Source: Nocardia sienata NBRC 100364
GTDB taxonomy: Bacteria; Actinomycetota; Actinomycetes; Mycobacteriales; Mycobacteriaceae
Assembly (NCBI RefSeq): GCF_001613205.1
Contig: NZ_BDBX01000055.1
Span: forward strand, 1-64,000
DNA: 64,000 nt
Direction of reading: 5' to 3'
Shown: positions 1 to 7,504 of the stretch, one piece after another
Numbering within the stretch: the stretch's first letter is position 1
Layout of the letters: every line of letters begins with the position of its first letter
The notes under the pieces: model-generated
Seen by the model: the letters and a program-made list of their open reading frames with translations, nothing else
Told to the model about the DNA's origin: nothing
Databases searched by the model: none
Translations under genes and position numbers: made by a program

Positions 1-154
1 CAGCCATCATGTCCCGCTTCCCGTACTCGACCCGGATGGTCCGCCCGATAACCCCTGAGGATGCCACGCGGACCTTCGACCTTCAGCAGCGGTCTTCCCA
101 GCGTCTTCGTCGCGCCGCGCACAGGCCCAGCGGTCCGCAACCCACACTGTGTTC
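1..154. other. Left edge, no gene recognised
   Basis: No convincing coding region is visible here. A short open frame on the minus strand runs off the left edge, but nothing in it could be recognised, so the stretch may hold the end of a gene outside the window. Confidence 0.3.
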
Positions 155-176
155 TATATTATAATAATGCATAATT
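155..176 (+). promoter_or_regulatory. AT-rich promoter-like segment upstream of the epoxide hydrolase gene
   Basis: A markedly AT-rich patch in otherwise GC-rich DNA contains TATAAT at 160-165, about 48 bases before the ATG at 213. It suits a -10 element, but no good -35 hexamer was seen at the right distance. The promoter role is inferred from composition and position. Confidence 0.35.
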
Positions 177-212
177 GTTCCCGCTGGGTCGACACGACAT
201 TACCCTGACCCC

Positions 213-653
213 ATGACCAAGATCACCCAGATTCCCCGAGCCGACCTCGATGCCGTCGAGGTCGTGGAGACGTTCCTGCATGCGGTGCAGGCCGACGACT
301 TCACCACCGTCGCCGCGTTCGCCGACGAAAGCTTGGTGTGGCAGAACGTCGGCCTCCCGACCCTGCGCGGCCGGGACCGCATCGTGCGGGCCATGCGCGC
401 CGGAGAAGGGCGCCTCGAGATCCAGATGCGGATCCGCCGGATCGCGGCCGACGGCGGCACCGTGCTCGTGGAACGCACCGATGCCTGGATCATCGGCCGA
501 GTGCGGATGCAGCTGTGGGTCTGCGGAGTATTCGAGGTACGGCACGGACAGGTGGTGCTGTGGCGGGACTACTTCGACTACCTGACACTGGCCAGGGCCG
601 CGGTGCGGGGCCTCATCGGCGCGGTCTTCCCGGCGGTGAAGAAGACCTTCTAG
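213..653 (+). CDS. Limonene-1,2-epoxide hydrolase-like / SnoaL-fold protein
   Basis: A 146-residue protein matching the length and fold pattern of the limonene-1,2-epoxide hydrolase (LEH) family, small cone-shaped enzymes that open epoxides with water. The family uses an Asp-Arg-Asp triad and an Asn that positions water. Here VERTD supplies R88 and D90, WRDYFD supplies D119, and WQN supplies N45, where the classic enzyme has Tyr-x-Asn, so the triad looks intact. The substrate could be a lipid or terpene epoxide, as for the mycobacterial EphG-type relatives. The gene stands alone, and no Shine-Dalgarno sequence is obvious before the ATG. A non-enzymatic SnoaL-like role is possible but less likely given the conserved triad. 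Confidence 0.75.
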   Translation: MTKITQIPRADLDAVEVVETFLHAVQADDFTTVAAFADESLVWQNVGLPTLRGRDRIVRAMRAGEGRLEIQMRIRRIAADGGTVLVERTDAWIIGRVRMQLWVCGVFEVRHGQVVLWRDYFDYLTLARAAVRGLIGAVFPAVKKTF

Positions 654-731
654 GCACTTCGGCGGGCTCCCGCCCCCACCTCGGCCCGAGTCACGTGACA
701 GCGACCGGCAGCGGTGGCGGCGCCCGTCCGG

Positions 732-1652
732 TCAGTTCCCGGTTCGGCCGGGTTCGGCGGACCGGGCAGCTTCGCGCACCGCCGACTGCCCGCCACGATT
801 CCCCCGGGTGACGAGCCAGCCGAAAGCCGCCGCGAGCGGGTTCATCAGAAGACCGTAAACCGCCGCCGGAATGGCCAATTCGGTACTGTCCAGGACGCTG
901 ATCGCGATGGTGATGGCGACCGTGCTGTTGTGGATGCCGATCTCCATCGAGCATGCGATCGCCTGGCGTTCCACGACCCCGAACCAGCGCGGCACGAAGT
1001 ACCCCACGGTCAGGCTGATCAGACAGAACAACACGATGACCGCGCCGACGTCGACGATGTAGGACACCAGGTCCGCGCGTTCGGCGACGAGCGCGGCGAT
1101 CACGACGAGCGCCAGTATCAGCCCCGACCCGATCCGCACCGGGCGGTCCATTCGGTCGGCGAATCCGGTTCGCCAGCGCCGCACCAGCATTCCGATCACC
1201 ACCGGTATCAGGACGATCGCGAATACCTGAACCACCTTGCCGAACTGCAGACCGACCCCTCCGGCGGTCTCAGGGGGGTCGAAATATCCCAGTGCGAAGT
1301 TGGTCACCAGCGGAATGCTGATCACGGCGATGACCGAATTCAACGCGGTCAGCGACACATTCAACGCGACGTCGCCGTGGAACAGGTGGCTGAACAGGTT
1401 CGCGGTCGTCCCGCCCGGCGATGCGGCGAGCAGCATCACGCCCACCGCGAGCACGGCGGGCAGATCGAAGAGATGAACCAGCCCGAAGGCCGCGATCGGC
1501 AGCAGGAACAACTGACACACCAACGCGATCGCGACGGTCTTCGGGTGCCGCGCGATCCCCGCGAAGTCCGCCGTCGTGAGGGACAACCCCAACCCGAACA
1601 TGATCACTGCCAACGCGAGTGGCAGCGCGACGGATACGAGTGCTGAGTCCAT
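732..1652 (-). CDS. Bile acid:sodium symporter (BASS) family transporter
   Basis: About 306 residues with many hydrophobic segments, typical of BASS-family carriers (8-10 helices) that take up organic anions with sodium. The start ATG at 1652 is chosen because AGAGGA lies just before it and the protein then begins directly with a membrane helix; a longer frame extends upstream but its extra residues look non-coding. The segment LLAASPGGTTANLFSHL and a later ACSMEIGIHNSTVA resemble the conserved BASS substrate/sodium-binding stretches. It is divergent from the IclR regulator gene, whose product probably controls it. The substrate is unknown; a small carboxylate or similar anion is inferred from the family. 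Confidence 0.82.
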   Translation of the reverse strand: MDSALVSVALPLALAVIMFGLGLSLTTADFAGIARHPKTVAIALVCQLFLLPIAAFGLVHLFDLPAVLAVGVMLLAASPGGTTANLFSHLFHGDVALNVSLTALNSVIAVISIPLVTNFALGYFDPPETAGGVGLQFGKVVQVFAIVLIPVVIGMLVRRWRTGFADRMDRPVRIGSGLILALVVIAALVAERADLVSYIVDVGAVIVLFCLISLTVGYFVPRWFGVVERQAIACSMEIGIHNSTVAITIAISVLDSTELAIPAAVYGLLMNPLAAAFGWLVTRGNRGGQSAVREAARSAEPGRTGN

Positions 1653-1823
1653 GGTGGTCCTCTTCCAGCCCTGAGGCTCTAGACCGCGGCTGCGCCGAGA
1701 TGTCGCTCCCGGCCCATCGACGCTGCCGAGAGTTCGGTCTCGGTAGCGTCGTTCCCGGACGACCGGCGCGAGATCATCCGCCGGTACGTCTGTCCAGCGG
1801 CGGGAGGCTACCGCTATATGGGC

Positions 1824-1855
1824 TATAATCGCCTGATAGTGAGCGATCATCGCTC
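1824..1855. promoter_or_regulatory. Probable operator/promoter between the transporter and IclR genes
   Basis: TATAAT at 1824-1829 could be a -10 element. It is followed at 1841-1855 by a perfect 15-base palindrome GAGCGAT-C-ATCGCTC (7-bp arms, 1-base centre). IclR proteins bind short palindromes between their own gene and a divergent target, so this is the obvious candidate operator. Confidence 0.5.
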
Positions 1856-1898
1856 AGCATGCCGTCTGGCCAGACCGTAGTCAAGAGAGCGGAGAAGG

Positions 1899-2645
1899 AT
1901 GCGACCCGAAGCGGGAGAGTCCGAGGGTGGCCAATCGGCGCAAACCGCCGACAGGGCCATCCGCGTGCTGGAGACGGTCGCCCGGCACGGCCCGTGCCGG
2001 ATCGCCGACGTCGCGCGCGAGACCAACCTGGAACGCCGCATCGTCGGCCGCCTCATGACGAGCCTGGTCGGCGGCGGCCTGATCGAGCGGGGGGCCTCCG
2101 CGGGGCAGTACGACCTCGGAAGCCGGTTGATCGAACTGGGCGAGCTGGCCGAACACCGGAACGGCCTGCTGACGCGGGCCCGGCCGGAGGTCGAGAAACT
2201 GATGCGGGCCGCTTCGGCCACGACGGTCCTGCACAAGGTCTACGACGGCTATATCGCGCCGGTCCTGGTGCGGACGCCGAACGATGTCGTCTCGGTGGGC
2301 TACCCGCGCGGCCTGCGCATAGCCTTCCACGAGGGAACCGGCCGGGCCGCACTCGCGTGGCTGCCGGAAGGCACCATCGACGCGACCCTGGCACGGCTCG
2401 CTCCGGATGACCGCCTACGCTGCGAAGCCGGCTTGGCCGAGGTCAGGACCGGCGGCGTGGCCTTCTCATTCGGGGAGGTCACCCGGGGGGTGGTAGCCAT
2501 CGGCGCGGCGGTGCGCGATGCTTCCGGGCTTCCGGTCGGCGTCCTGGTCGTCGTGGCACCCGAGGGCCGCCACCCCGAGCGATACAGCTCCGAGTTGGCC
2601 GCTGCCGCGCGCAGGATCAGTATCGCCGGCGATTCGGCGACGTAG
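1899..2645 (+). CDS. IclR family transcriptional regulator
   Basis: 248 residues, standard IclR length. An N-terminal winged helix (about 20-80, TADRAIRVLETVARHGPCRI then RIVGRLMTSLVGGGLIERG) precedes the C-terminal effector domain (about 95-245) with the family-typical GTGRAALAWLP stretch. GGAGAAGG sits just upstream of the ATG. It diverges from the BASS transporter gene with a palindrome between them, so it likely senses a small organic ligand and controls the carrier and itself. The effector cannot be read from sequence. Confidence 0.88.
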   Translation: MRPEAGESEGGQSAQTADRAIRVLETVARHGPCRIADVARETNLERRIVGRLMTSLVGGGLIERGASAGQYDLGSRLIELGELAEHRNGLLTRARPEVEKLMRAASATTVLHKVYDGYIAPVLVRTPNDVVSVGYPRGLRIAFHEGTGRAALAWLPEGTIDATLARLAPDDRLRCEAGLAEVRTGGVAFSFGEVTRGVVAIGAAVRDASGLPVGVLVVVAPEGRHPERYSSELAAAARRISIAGDSAT

Positions 2646-2716
2646 GGGCCGAGGTACCGGGTCGCCTCGTCCGGACCACGGCCGAGCAGATCGCCAACGA
2701 TGAAGCCGTCACCGAC

Positions 2717-3067
2717 TCAGCGGTCACAGGCACCGGCGGGGAGATTCTCCGCCGCCCAGGCCGTGAGGGCTTCGATCGCCGGAAGCAGCGCCTGCCCCGA
2801 CTGCGTCAACTCGTAGGCCACCGAGATGGGCGGCCCGTCGGCAACGGTCCGCTGAACCAGCCCCGCCCTCCCCAGCTCACCCAGCCGATCCGACAGCATC
2901 GAATCACTGATGCCTTCCACCGCCCTGCGAAGTTCCGCGAACCCCGCCGGGCCGCCGAGGAGGGTGCCCAAGATGATCCCGTTCCAGCGCTTGCCCAGGA
3001 ACTCGAAGGCACGAGCCAAGGCGCCGTCGCACGCTCGCGCATCGTGCGCCCCGACACTTCCGTCCAC
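2717..3067 (-). CDS. HxlR family winged-helix regulator
   Basis: 116 residues, the usual HxlR length, with the single winged-helix pattern: FLGKRWNGIILGTLLGG, then FAELRRAVEGISDSMLSDRL (recognition helix) and LVQRTV...VAYELTQSGQAL. It has Cys13 near the N-terminus, the position of the redox-sensing Cys in several HxlR proteins. It diverges from the nitroreductase gene across 74 bases, so redox- or electrophile-responsive control of that enzyme is a natural inference. Confidence 0.85.
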   Translation of the reverse strand: MDGSVGAHDARACDGALARAFEFLGKRWNGIILGTLLGGPAGFAELRRAVEGISDSMLSDRLGELGRAGLVQRTVADGPPISVAYELTQSGQALLPAIEALTAWAAENLPAGACDR

Positions 3068-3141
3068 GAGGCCAGCCTACCAAGGTGCTACCATCCTACG
3101 GGTCACTCTGTTTTTACTAGTCGCATCAGAAATGGAAGCCC

Positions 3142-3750
3142 ATGACAGAGACGAAGCAGCTCGGTCGCATCGACGCCGACGCACTCGCCACGCTCTTCAC
3201 CGATGCTCGCACCGCGAACACCTTCGCCCCGACGCCGGTCACCGACGACGAGCTCGCTGCCGTCTGGGAGATCGCCCAGTGGCCGCCCACCGCGGCGAAC
3301 ACCCAGCCCCTGCGCGTTCTGTACATCCGGACGGACGAGGGCCGGGCGCGCCTGCTCTCCCACCTGAACGAGGGCAACGTGGAGAAGACGCGGTCCGCGC
3401 CCGCCGTCGCCGTGCTCGCGGTCGATACCCGATTTCATGAGCACCTCCCGACCGTCCTTCCCTTCAGGCCGGAGCTGAAGGACGTCTTCGCCGAGAACGA
3501 TGCGATGCGCGAGCACACCGGATCGTTCAACAGCGCACTCCAGGCGGGTTACTTCATCCTCGCCGTGCGTGCCGTCGGACTGGCCGCCGGGCCGATGGCA
3601 GGCTTCGACAAGGCCGCGCTCGACGCCGACTTCTTCCCCGACGGACGCTGGAAGTCGATCCTGGTGGTGAACATCGGGCACCCCGGGGAAGACCCGTGGT
3701 TCGATCGGCTCCCCCGGCTCGGTACCGGCAACGCGGTGGGATGGGCCTGA
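3142..3750 (+). CDS. Nitroreductase family protein, malonic semialdehyde reductase (RutE/HadB) type
   Basis: A 202-residue flavoprotein of the RutE/HadB branch of nitroreductases. FMN-binding signatures include ARTANTFAPTPV near the N-terminus and WPPTAANTQPLRVLYI around residues 50-66; GYFILAVRAVGLAAGPM and WKSILVVNIGHPGE match the dimer-interface and C-terminal parts. Members reduce malonic semialdehyde or nitro/quinone compounds with NAD(P)H. No other pyrimidine-degradation (rut) genes are nearby, so a detoxifying role under the divergent HxlR regulator fits better. The next gene starts 2 bases after the stop codon, implying co-transcription. Confidence 0.83.
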   Translation: MTETKQLGRIDADALATLFTDARTANTFAPTPVTDDELAAVWEIAQWPPTAANTQPLRVLYIRTDEGRARLLSHLNEGNVEKTRSAPAVAVLAVDTRFHEHLPTVLPFRPELKDVFAENDAMREHTGSFNSALQAGYFILAVRAVGLAAGPMAGFDKAALDADFFPDGRWKSILVVNIGHPGEDPWFDRLPRLGTGNAVGWA

Positions 3751-3752
3751 TC

Positions 3753-4100
3753 ATGTTCATTGCCACCGTCATCGTCACGATCCTGCTGAGCGCGGTGCTG
3801 CTGGCGTCCGCGACCGCCAAACTCACGCGGCACGACAGCATCCGCGCCTCCATGGAGACGGTCCGGGTAACGGCCGACAAGCTGCCCTGGCTCGCCTCCC
3901 TCGAAATCGCCGGTGCGCTGGGACTCCTCGGGGGCCTGTTCTGGTGGCCGATCGGCGTCGCCGCGGCGATCGGGGTGATCCTCTACTTCATCGGCGCGGT
4001 CGGCGCCCACGTCCGAGTGCGGGACAAGGAGCTGGCGCCCGCCGCGGTGCTCGGTCTCGTAGCCGTCGCCGCCCTGGTATTGCGCCTGCTGACCATATAG
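3753..4100 (+). CDS. DoxX-like membrane protein
   Basis: 115 residues from the ATG at 3753 (another in-frame ATG at 3741 would overlap the nitroreductase gene). Four hydrophobic segments occupy nearly the whole protein; the pattern LASATAKLTRHDSIRASME and then LEIAGALGLLGGLFWWPIGVA is typical of DoxX_2-type proteins. It is probably co-transcribed with the nitroreductase. Such proteins often accompany redox regulators, but the biochemical role is not established. Confidence 0.75.
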   Translation: MFIATVIVTILLSAVLLASATAKLTRHDSIRASMETVRVTADKLPWLASLEIAGALGLLGGLFWWPIGVAAAIGVILYFIGAVGAHVRVRDKELAPAAVLGLVAVAALVLRLLTI

Positions 4101-4177
4101 CCGGCGGCTCGCACCGCGGTGTCGGATCCGGAAGCCGGCGGGCCGGGGAATCGAGCTCGACGCCCCGGCCGCGGCTT

Positions 4178-4933
4178 TCAGGATCGGGAATCTCGGACGT
4201 GCTCCCACACGAACTTCAGCAGTTCATCGTCGATATCGGCCTGTGGGCCCCGGGTTCTGCCGTCCACACCGTGGACATCGGTGTGCAACTGTTCCATCCG
4301 GCGATCGAGTTCCGCCGCCGTGGCCGCGGCACTCGTCAGGTCGTCGATGAACCGCTGCGGAACATCCCCGTCGTACTTGTAGAAGATCTTGTGCTCGAGG
4401 GTGGCCCAGAAATCCATGGCCACGGTCCGCACCTGGAGTTCGACGGTGACGTTCACCGGCCCGGTCGACAGGAACACCGGGATCTTGAGCAGGGCGTGCA
4501 GGCTCTTGTACCCGTTCGGCTTGGGGTCGGCGATGTAGTCCTTGATGGCGAGCACCTCGACATCGGCCTGCGAGGTGAGCGCCTCCAGCACCCGATAGGT
4601 ATCGGTGATGAAGCTACACGTGATCCGCACGCCGGCGATGTCGCTGATGTGGTCCCGCAGAATCGACAACTCGGGTCGGATGTTCTTCCGGATCGCCTTC
4701 TGCAGAATGCTCGTCGGCGACTTCACCCGAGAGGTGACGTGCTCGATCGGGTTGTAATCGTGCAGACGGAGGAATTCCTCCCGCAAGATCGTCACCTTGG
4801 TGAGCAGTTCTTTCACGGCGAACTCGTACTCCATCACGAAGCGGGTCATCTCGTCCCGCATCCGCGACATGAACCCGATCATCGACTCGGCGTCCGCCTC
4901 CGGCCGGTCGCCCTGATCGACTACTTCTGCCAC
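4178..4933 (-). CDS. RelA/SpoT-domain small alarmone synthetase (GTP pyrophosphokinase)
   Basis: 251 residues, matching stand-alone small alarmone synthetases rather than full-length Rel. Synthetase motifs are clear: SRVKSP at 68-73, DIAGVRI at 98-104, KDYIADPKPNGYKSLH at 131-146, ELQVRT at 165-170, and FWATLEHKIFYKY after it. There is no HD hydrolase, TGS or ACT domain. It should transfer pyrophosphate from ATP to GDP or GTP in the cytosol. The C-terminal helical extension resembles the tetramerisation helices of this family. The gene is monocistronic as far as can be seen. Confidence 0.9.
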   Translation of the reverse strand: MAEVVDQGDRPEADAESMIGFMSRMRDEMTRFVMEYEFAVKELLTKVTILREEFLRLHDYNPIEHVTSRVKSPTSILQKAIRKNIRPELSILRDHISDIAGVRITCSFITDTYRVLEALTSQADVEVLAIKDYIADPKPNGYKSLHALLKIPVFLSTGPVNVTVELQVRTVAMDFWATLEHKIFYKYDGDVPQRFIDDLTSAAATAAELDRRMEQLHTDVHGVDGRTRGPQADIDDELLKFVWEHVRDSRS

Positions 4934-5279
4934 CGCCCGGCCCCTTCCACTGCATCACCCTGGATTCGGCCCGGCAGCCCGCATCGCGGTGATGCGGTCC
5001 GTGACCTACAGCAACCCTACGCACCGGCCACTCCGCGACCGCCACGGCGGCGGTGGCGATCCTGACCCGGCGGGAGTTCTCGCCACCACCGTTCCCGTTC
5101 GTCTCCACCGCCCCGCCCCCGGATCACATCTGCGCGTTTCCCAGTACTGTGCCTGCCTTCGCAGTACTATCCAGGTGAGCTGCGCGACGGCCAGCGGCAA
5201 CCCCCGGGCATCGGACCAGAGCGGACTCTGCCGAGCGCACTCGCACTATGCGTTGGATCACCGACACGGGAGCGTGAAG

Positions 5280-6386
5280 ATGGGCAGCGCGGCGGAACTC
5301 GATAGCCGGGTTCGCACTGTGCTGGCGAATCTGAACAACCTACCGGCGGACGACCGAGCGATCGGCGAGACAGCGGTCTCCACCCAGGAAGCCCTCGATG
5401 AGGCGTGGACGGCGATCGCCGATGCCCTGGCCAAAACCGAGGGTCACCCCCATCGCGCCCTGCTCGACGCGCTTAACCGGCTGCGGCTGCTCGACCGCGC
5501 GCTGACCCGTGCCGGGGAGGCCAGGTCCGCCGAGATCGGCCGGCGCATGGGCGATGTGCTCGCCCAGCTCGAAGCCATTCCCTGCTCCGTACGGGCTATC
5601 GTGGAAGCCGCCCCGCGACTGGCGGCACAGCTCGGATTCGATCGCGCGATCGTCTCCCGGATCCAGGACAATCTCTGGATATCCGAGCAGGTGTATATCG
5701 TCGACGATCCGGGCTGGGCCGAATCGATCAATCGCGCCGGCCAGGAGAGCCCGCAAGCCCTGTTTCCCGGTCTCTTCGAGTCCGAGATGGTGCGGCGACG
5801 CCAGGCCATCCTTGTTCACGACGTCCAGAACCAGTCGCGGGTCCATCGACGCATCGCCGAGGAATCGATGTCGCGGTCCTACGTGGCGGCCCCGATCGTC
5901 TCCAGCGGCAGGGTGGTCGGATTCATTCACGGGGACCGCTACCTGCAGGGCCGGGACACCGACACACTCGATCGCGACGCGCTGCGGACCTTCACCGAGG
6001 GGCTGCGGTTGACGCTGACCAGGGCCGCCCTCGCGGAGCGCCTCGACAACGCCGACTCGATGCTGCGCGAGGCCGTGGCGGTCACCTCTGCCGCGCTCGA
6101 GGCCACACTCGATGTCGATCTCGCACGGCCCGCCCAGCACGACCACTCCGCGGCGCAGCCCGTCATGCTCCCTCGCCCGTCGGTGCCTGCACAGGTCCGA
6201 GACCGGCTCACCAAACGCGAGGTGCAGATTCTCGAGATGATGGCGCAGGGCCGGACCAACTCCTCGATCGCGGGCGAGCTGGTCATCTCCGAGGGCACCG
6301 TGAAACAGCACGTGAAGCACATCCTGCGGAAGCTCGGCGTTCCCAACCGCGCAGGTGCGGTCGCGCGCATGTATGACAACCGCTAG
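5280..6386 (+). CDS. GAF-domain LuxR-family transcriptional regulator
   Basis: 368 residues from the ATG at 5280, which has GGGAG eight bases upstream; longer in-frame extensions look non-coding. The N-terminal 90 residues are helical, a GAF-like sensor follows (about 95-265, including MSRSYVAAPIVSSGRVVGFI), and the last 65 residues form a LuxR helix-turn-helix (LTKREVQILEMMAQGRTNSS, then EGTVKQHVKHILRKLGV). Proteins of this layout are common in Nocardia and Rhodococcus. The ligand and targets are unknown. Confidence 0.87.
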   Translation: MGSAAELDSRVRTVLANLNNLPADDRAIGETAVSTQEALDEAWTAIADALAKTEGHPHRALLDALNRLRLLDRALTRAGEARSAEIGRRMGDVLAQLEAIPCSVRAIVEAAPRLAAQLGFDRAIVSRIQDNLWISEQVYIVDDPGWAESINRAGQESPQALFPGLFESEMVRRRQAILVHDVQNQSRVHRRIAEESMSRSYVAAPIVSSGRVVGFIHGDRYLQGRDTDTLDRDALRTFTEGLRLTLTRAALAERLDNADSMLREAVAVTSAALEATLDVDLARPAQHDHSAAQPVMLPRPSVPAQVRDRLTKREVQILEMMAQGRTNSSIAGELVISEGTVKQHVKHILRKLGVPNRAGAVARMYDNR

Positions 6387-6510
6387 AGCTACGGCCGCCC
6401 CTCGGTGCGACCACTGATCGGCCAACCGACCCCGCTGGCCGCGCGCTCACCCGGGTCGGCGAGTGCCCCCGTGCGGGGAATCGGAGTGCCGTCCCCGGTG
6501 TGCCCGCCGG

Positions 6511-6615
6511 CTACGAGCCGAGCTCGGCATACTTCTCGCGGAGGACGCCCTTGACGAGTTTCCCGGTCGGGGTGCGCGGCAGTTCGTCGACGAACTCGAT
6601 CACCCTGGGAACCTT
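6511..6615 (-). pseudogene. Extreme 3' end of an acyl-CoA synthetase (FadD-like) gene
   Basis: Only 34 codons and a stop remain, reading KVPRVIEFVDELPRTPTGKL then VKGVLREKYAELGS. This is the diagnostic C-terminal tail of ANL-superfamily acyl-CoA synthetases, including the PRTPTGKL motif with the catalytic A10 lysine. The rest of the enzyme is absent: at 6615/6616 the frame passes without a stop into an IS3-type transposase fragment, giving an accidental chimeric frame (6511-6912) that should not be read as a real protein. Confidence 0.8.
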
Positions 6616-6912
6616 GATCAGCCGCTCCACAGTGCAGCGGGCCACTTCGATGCCCTGTCGTTGCAGGTGGGCCCACATCTTCTCGGCGCCATACAGCGAT
6701 TCCGGTTTCCGCCGGCCTGCGCCGTCGGGGTTGTAGTAGCCGGCCAGGACCTCGGTCACCACGGTGTCCCACAAGCCACGTTTCGACAGCGGACGCCGGT
6801 TCCGGGCATGGAAAGTCCTCGGGGCGATCTTGACACCGTGTGCTCTCAGCACACGGCAGATCGGAACGACCCCGAACCGAGCGCGATGCTCGGCGATGAA
6901 CTCGCAGATCAA
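6616..6912 (-). pseudogene. IS3-family OrfB, N-terminal fragment
   Basis: About 99 codons from a TTG at 6912 encode the N-terminal helix-turn-helix part of an IS3 OrfB transposase (CEFIAEHRARFGVVPICRVL, then YGAEKMWAHLQRQGIEVARC). The DDE catalytic domain is absent because the element is cut at 6616. The remnant is fused in frame to the FadD tail. Confidence 0.75.
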
Positions 6913-7219
6913 CGGTGTCGCGGGTCGCTCTCCCGCGCGAAGAAACTCGCTGCCCCTTCAGGATCTCGATGGTCTGCTCGAGCTCGGCGTTCTTGCGTTT
7001 CAACTCGCGGATCTGCCGCGCCGACTCCGTGGTGACCCCGTCGGCCTCACCGGCGTCGACCGCGGCCTTACGCACCCATTTGCGCAGAGTCTCCGTGGTC
7101 ATTCCCAACCGCGCGGAGACCGCTTTCATCGCGGCCCACTCACTGTCGTAGTCGTCACGGTGATCGACGACCAGCCGGACAGCCTTGGCCTTGGTCGCTT
7201 CGTCGTACTTCGCAGGCAT
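6913..7219 (-). pseudogene. IS3-family OrfA (frameshifted)
   Basis: From the ATG at 7219 the frame reads a typical IS3 OrfA: a helix-turn-helix (KAVRLVVDHRDDYDSEWAAM, then SARLGMTTETLRKWVRKAAV) and a leucine-zipper-like helix (RQIRELKRKNAELEQTIEIL). Near 6951-6957 a run of four G follows AAG. One more G would restore the family-typical ending KGAASFFARESDPRHR and a stop overlapping the OrfB start. As it stands the frame runs on into nonsense, so a single-base deletion is inferred. Confidence 0.65.
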
Positions 7220-7273
7220 GATCTGCCCATCCTTCCCAAGAAAGAAGGTGAGCACCAAAACCGGGGTGGTTCA

Positions 7274-7504
7274 CGGCTCCCTGCCGGGACGGCATCCGAT
7301 GGGCACATCCAGCCTTGCGTGCCCGGACATACGCTTGGACACCCAGAACCCTGGCGACCTGCATGTCGCACGCCGGTGCGCCGTTGTGCGAGACCGACAC
7401 CAAGCGAACCTCAGTGCGCCGCGACAACTCGCGCGGTTCTCTTCTGAACCCTTCGAGCAAAGCACAATTGGAATCCCTGGCAGTTCCAGGTTGGCACACA
7501 ACCG
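7274..7504. other. Gap between IS remnant and integrase gene
   Basis: 231 bases with no supported gene. This is where an attachment site of the adjacent integrase would be expected, but no tRNA-like structure or clear core repeat was recognised by eye. Confidence 0.4.

Larger units (their letters stand above)
6616..7273 (-). mobile_element. Truncated IS3-family insertion sequence
   Basis: The outer end at 7273 reads, on the minus strand, TGAACCACCCCGGTTTTGG, which looks like an IS3-family terminal repeat beginning with TG. OrfA and the first part of OrfB follow, and the copy then stops at 6616 where it meets a FadD tail. The catalytic part of OrfB and the opposite terminal repeat are missing, so the copy cannot move. 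Confidence 0.75.

Noticed and set aside
3944..5065. Plus-strand frame of 373 codons
   Set aside because: Covers the DoxX end in the wrong frame and is antisense to the alarmone synthetase.
6389..7258. 289-residue transposase-like protein
   Set aside because: After the OrfA part it runs through OrfB and the FadD tail in a wrong frame because of a base loss.
7274..7504. tRNA or attachment core beside the integrase
   Set aside because: No cloverleaf, CCA-adjacent acceptor stem or TpsiC-like GTTCGA in suitable context could be found.
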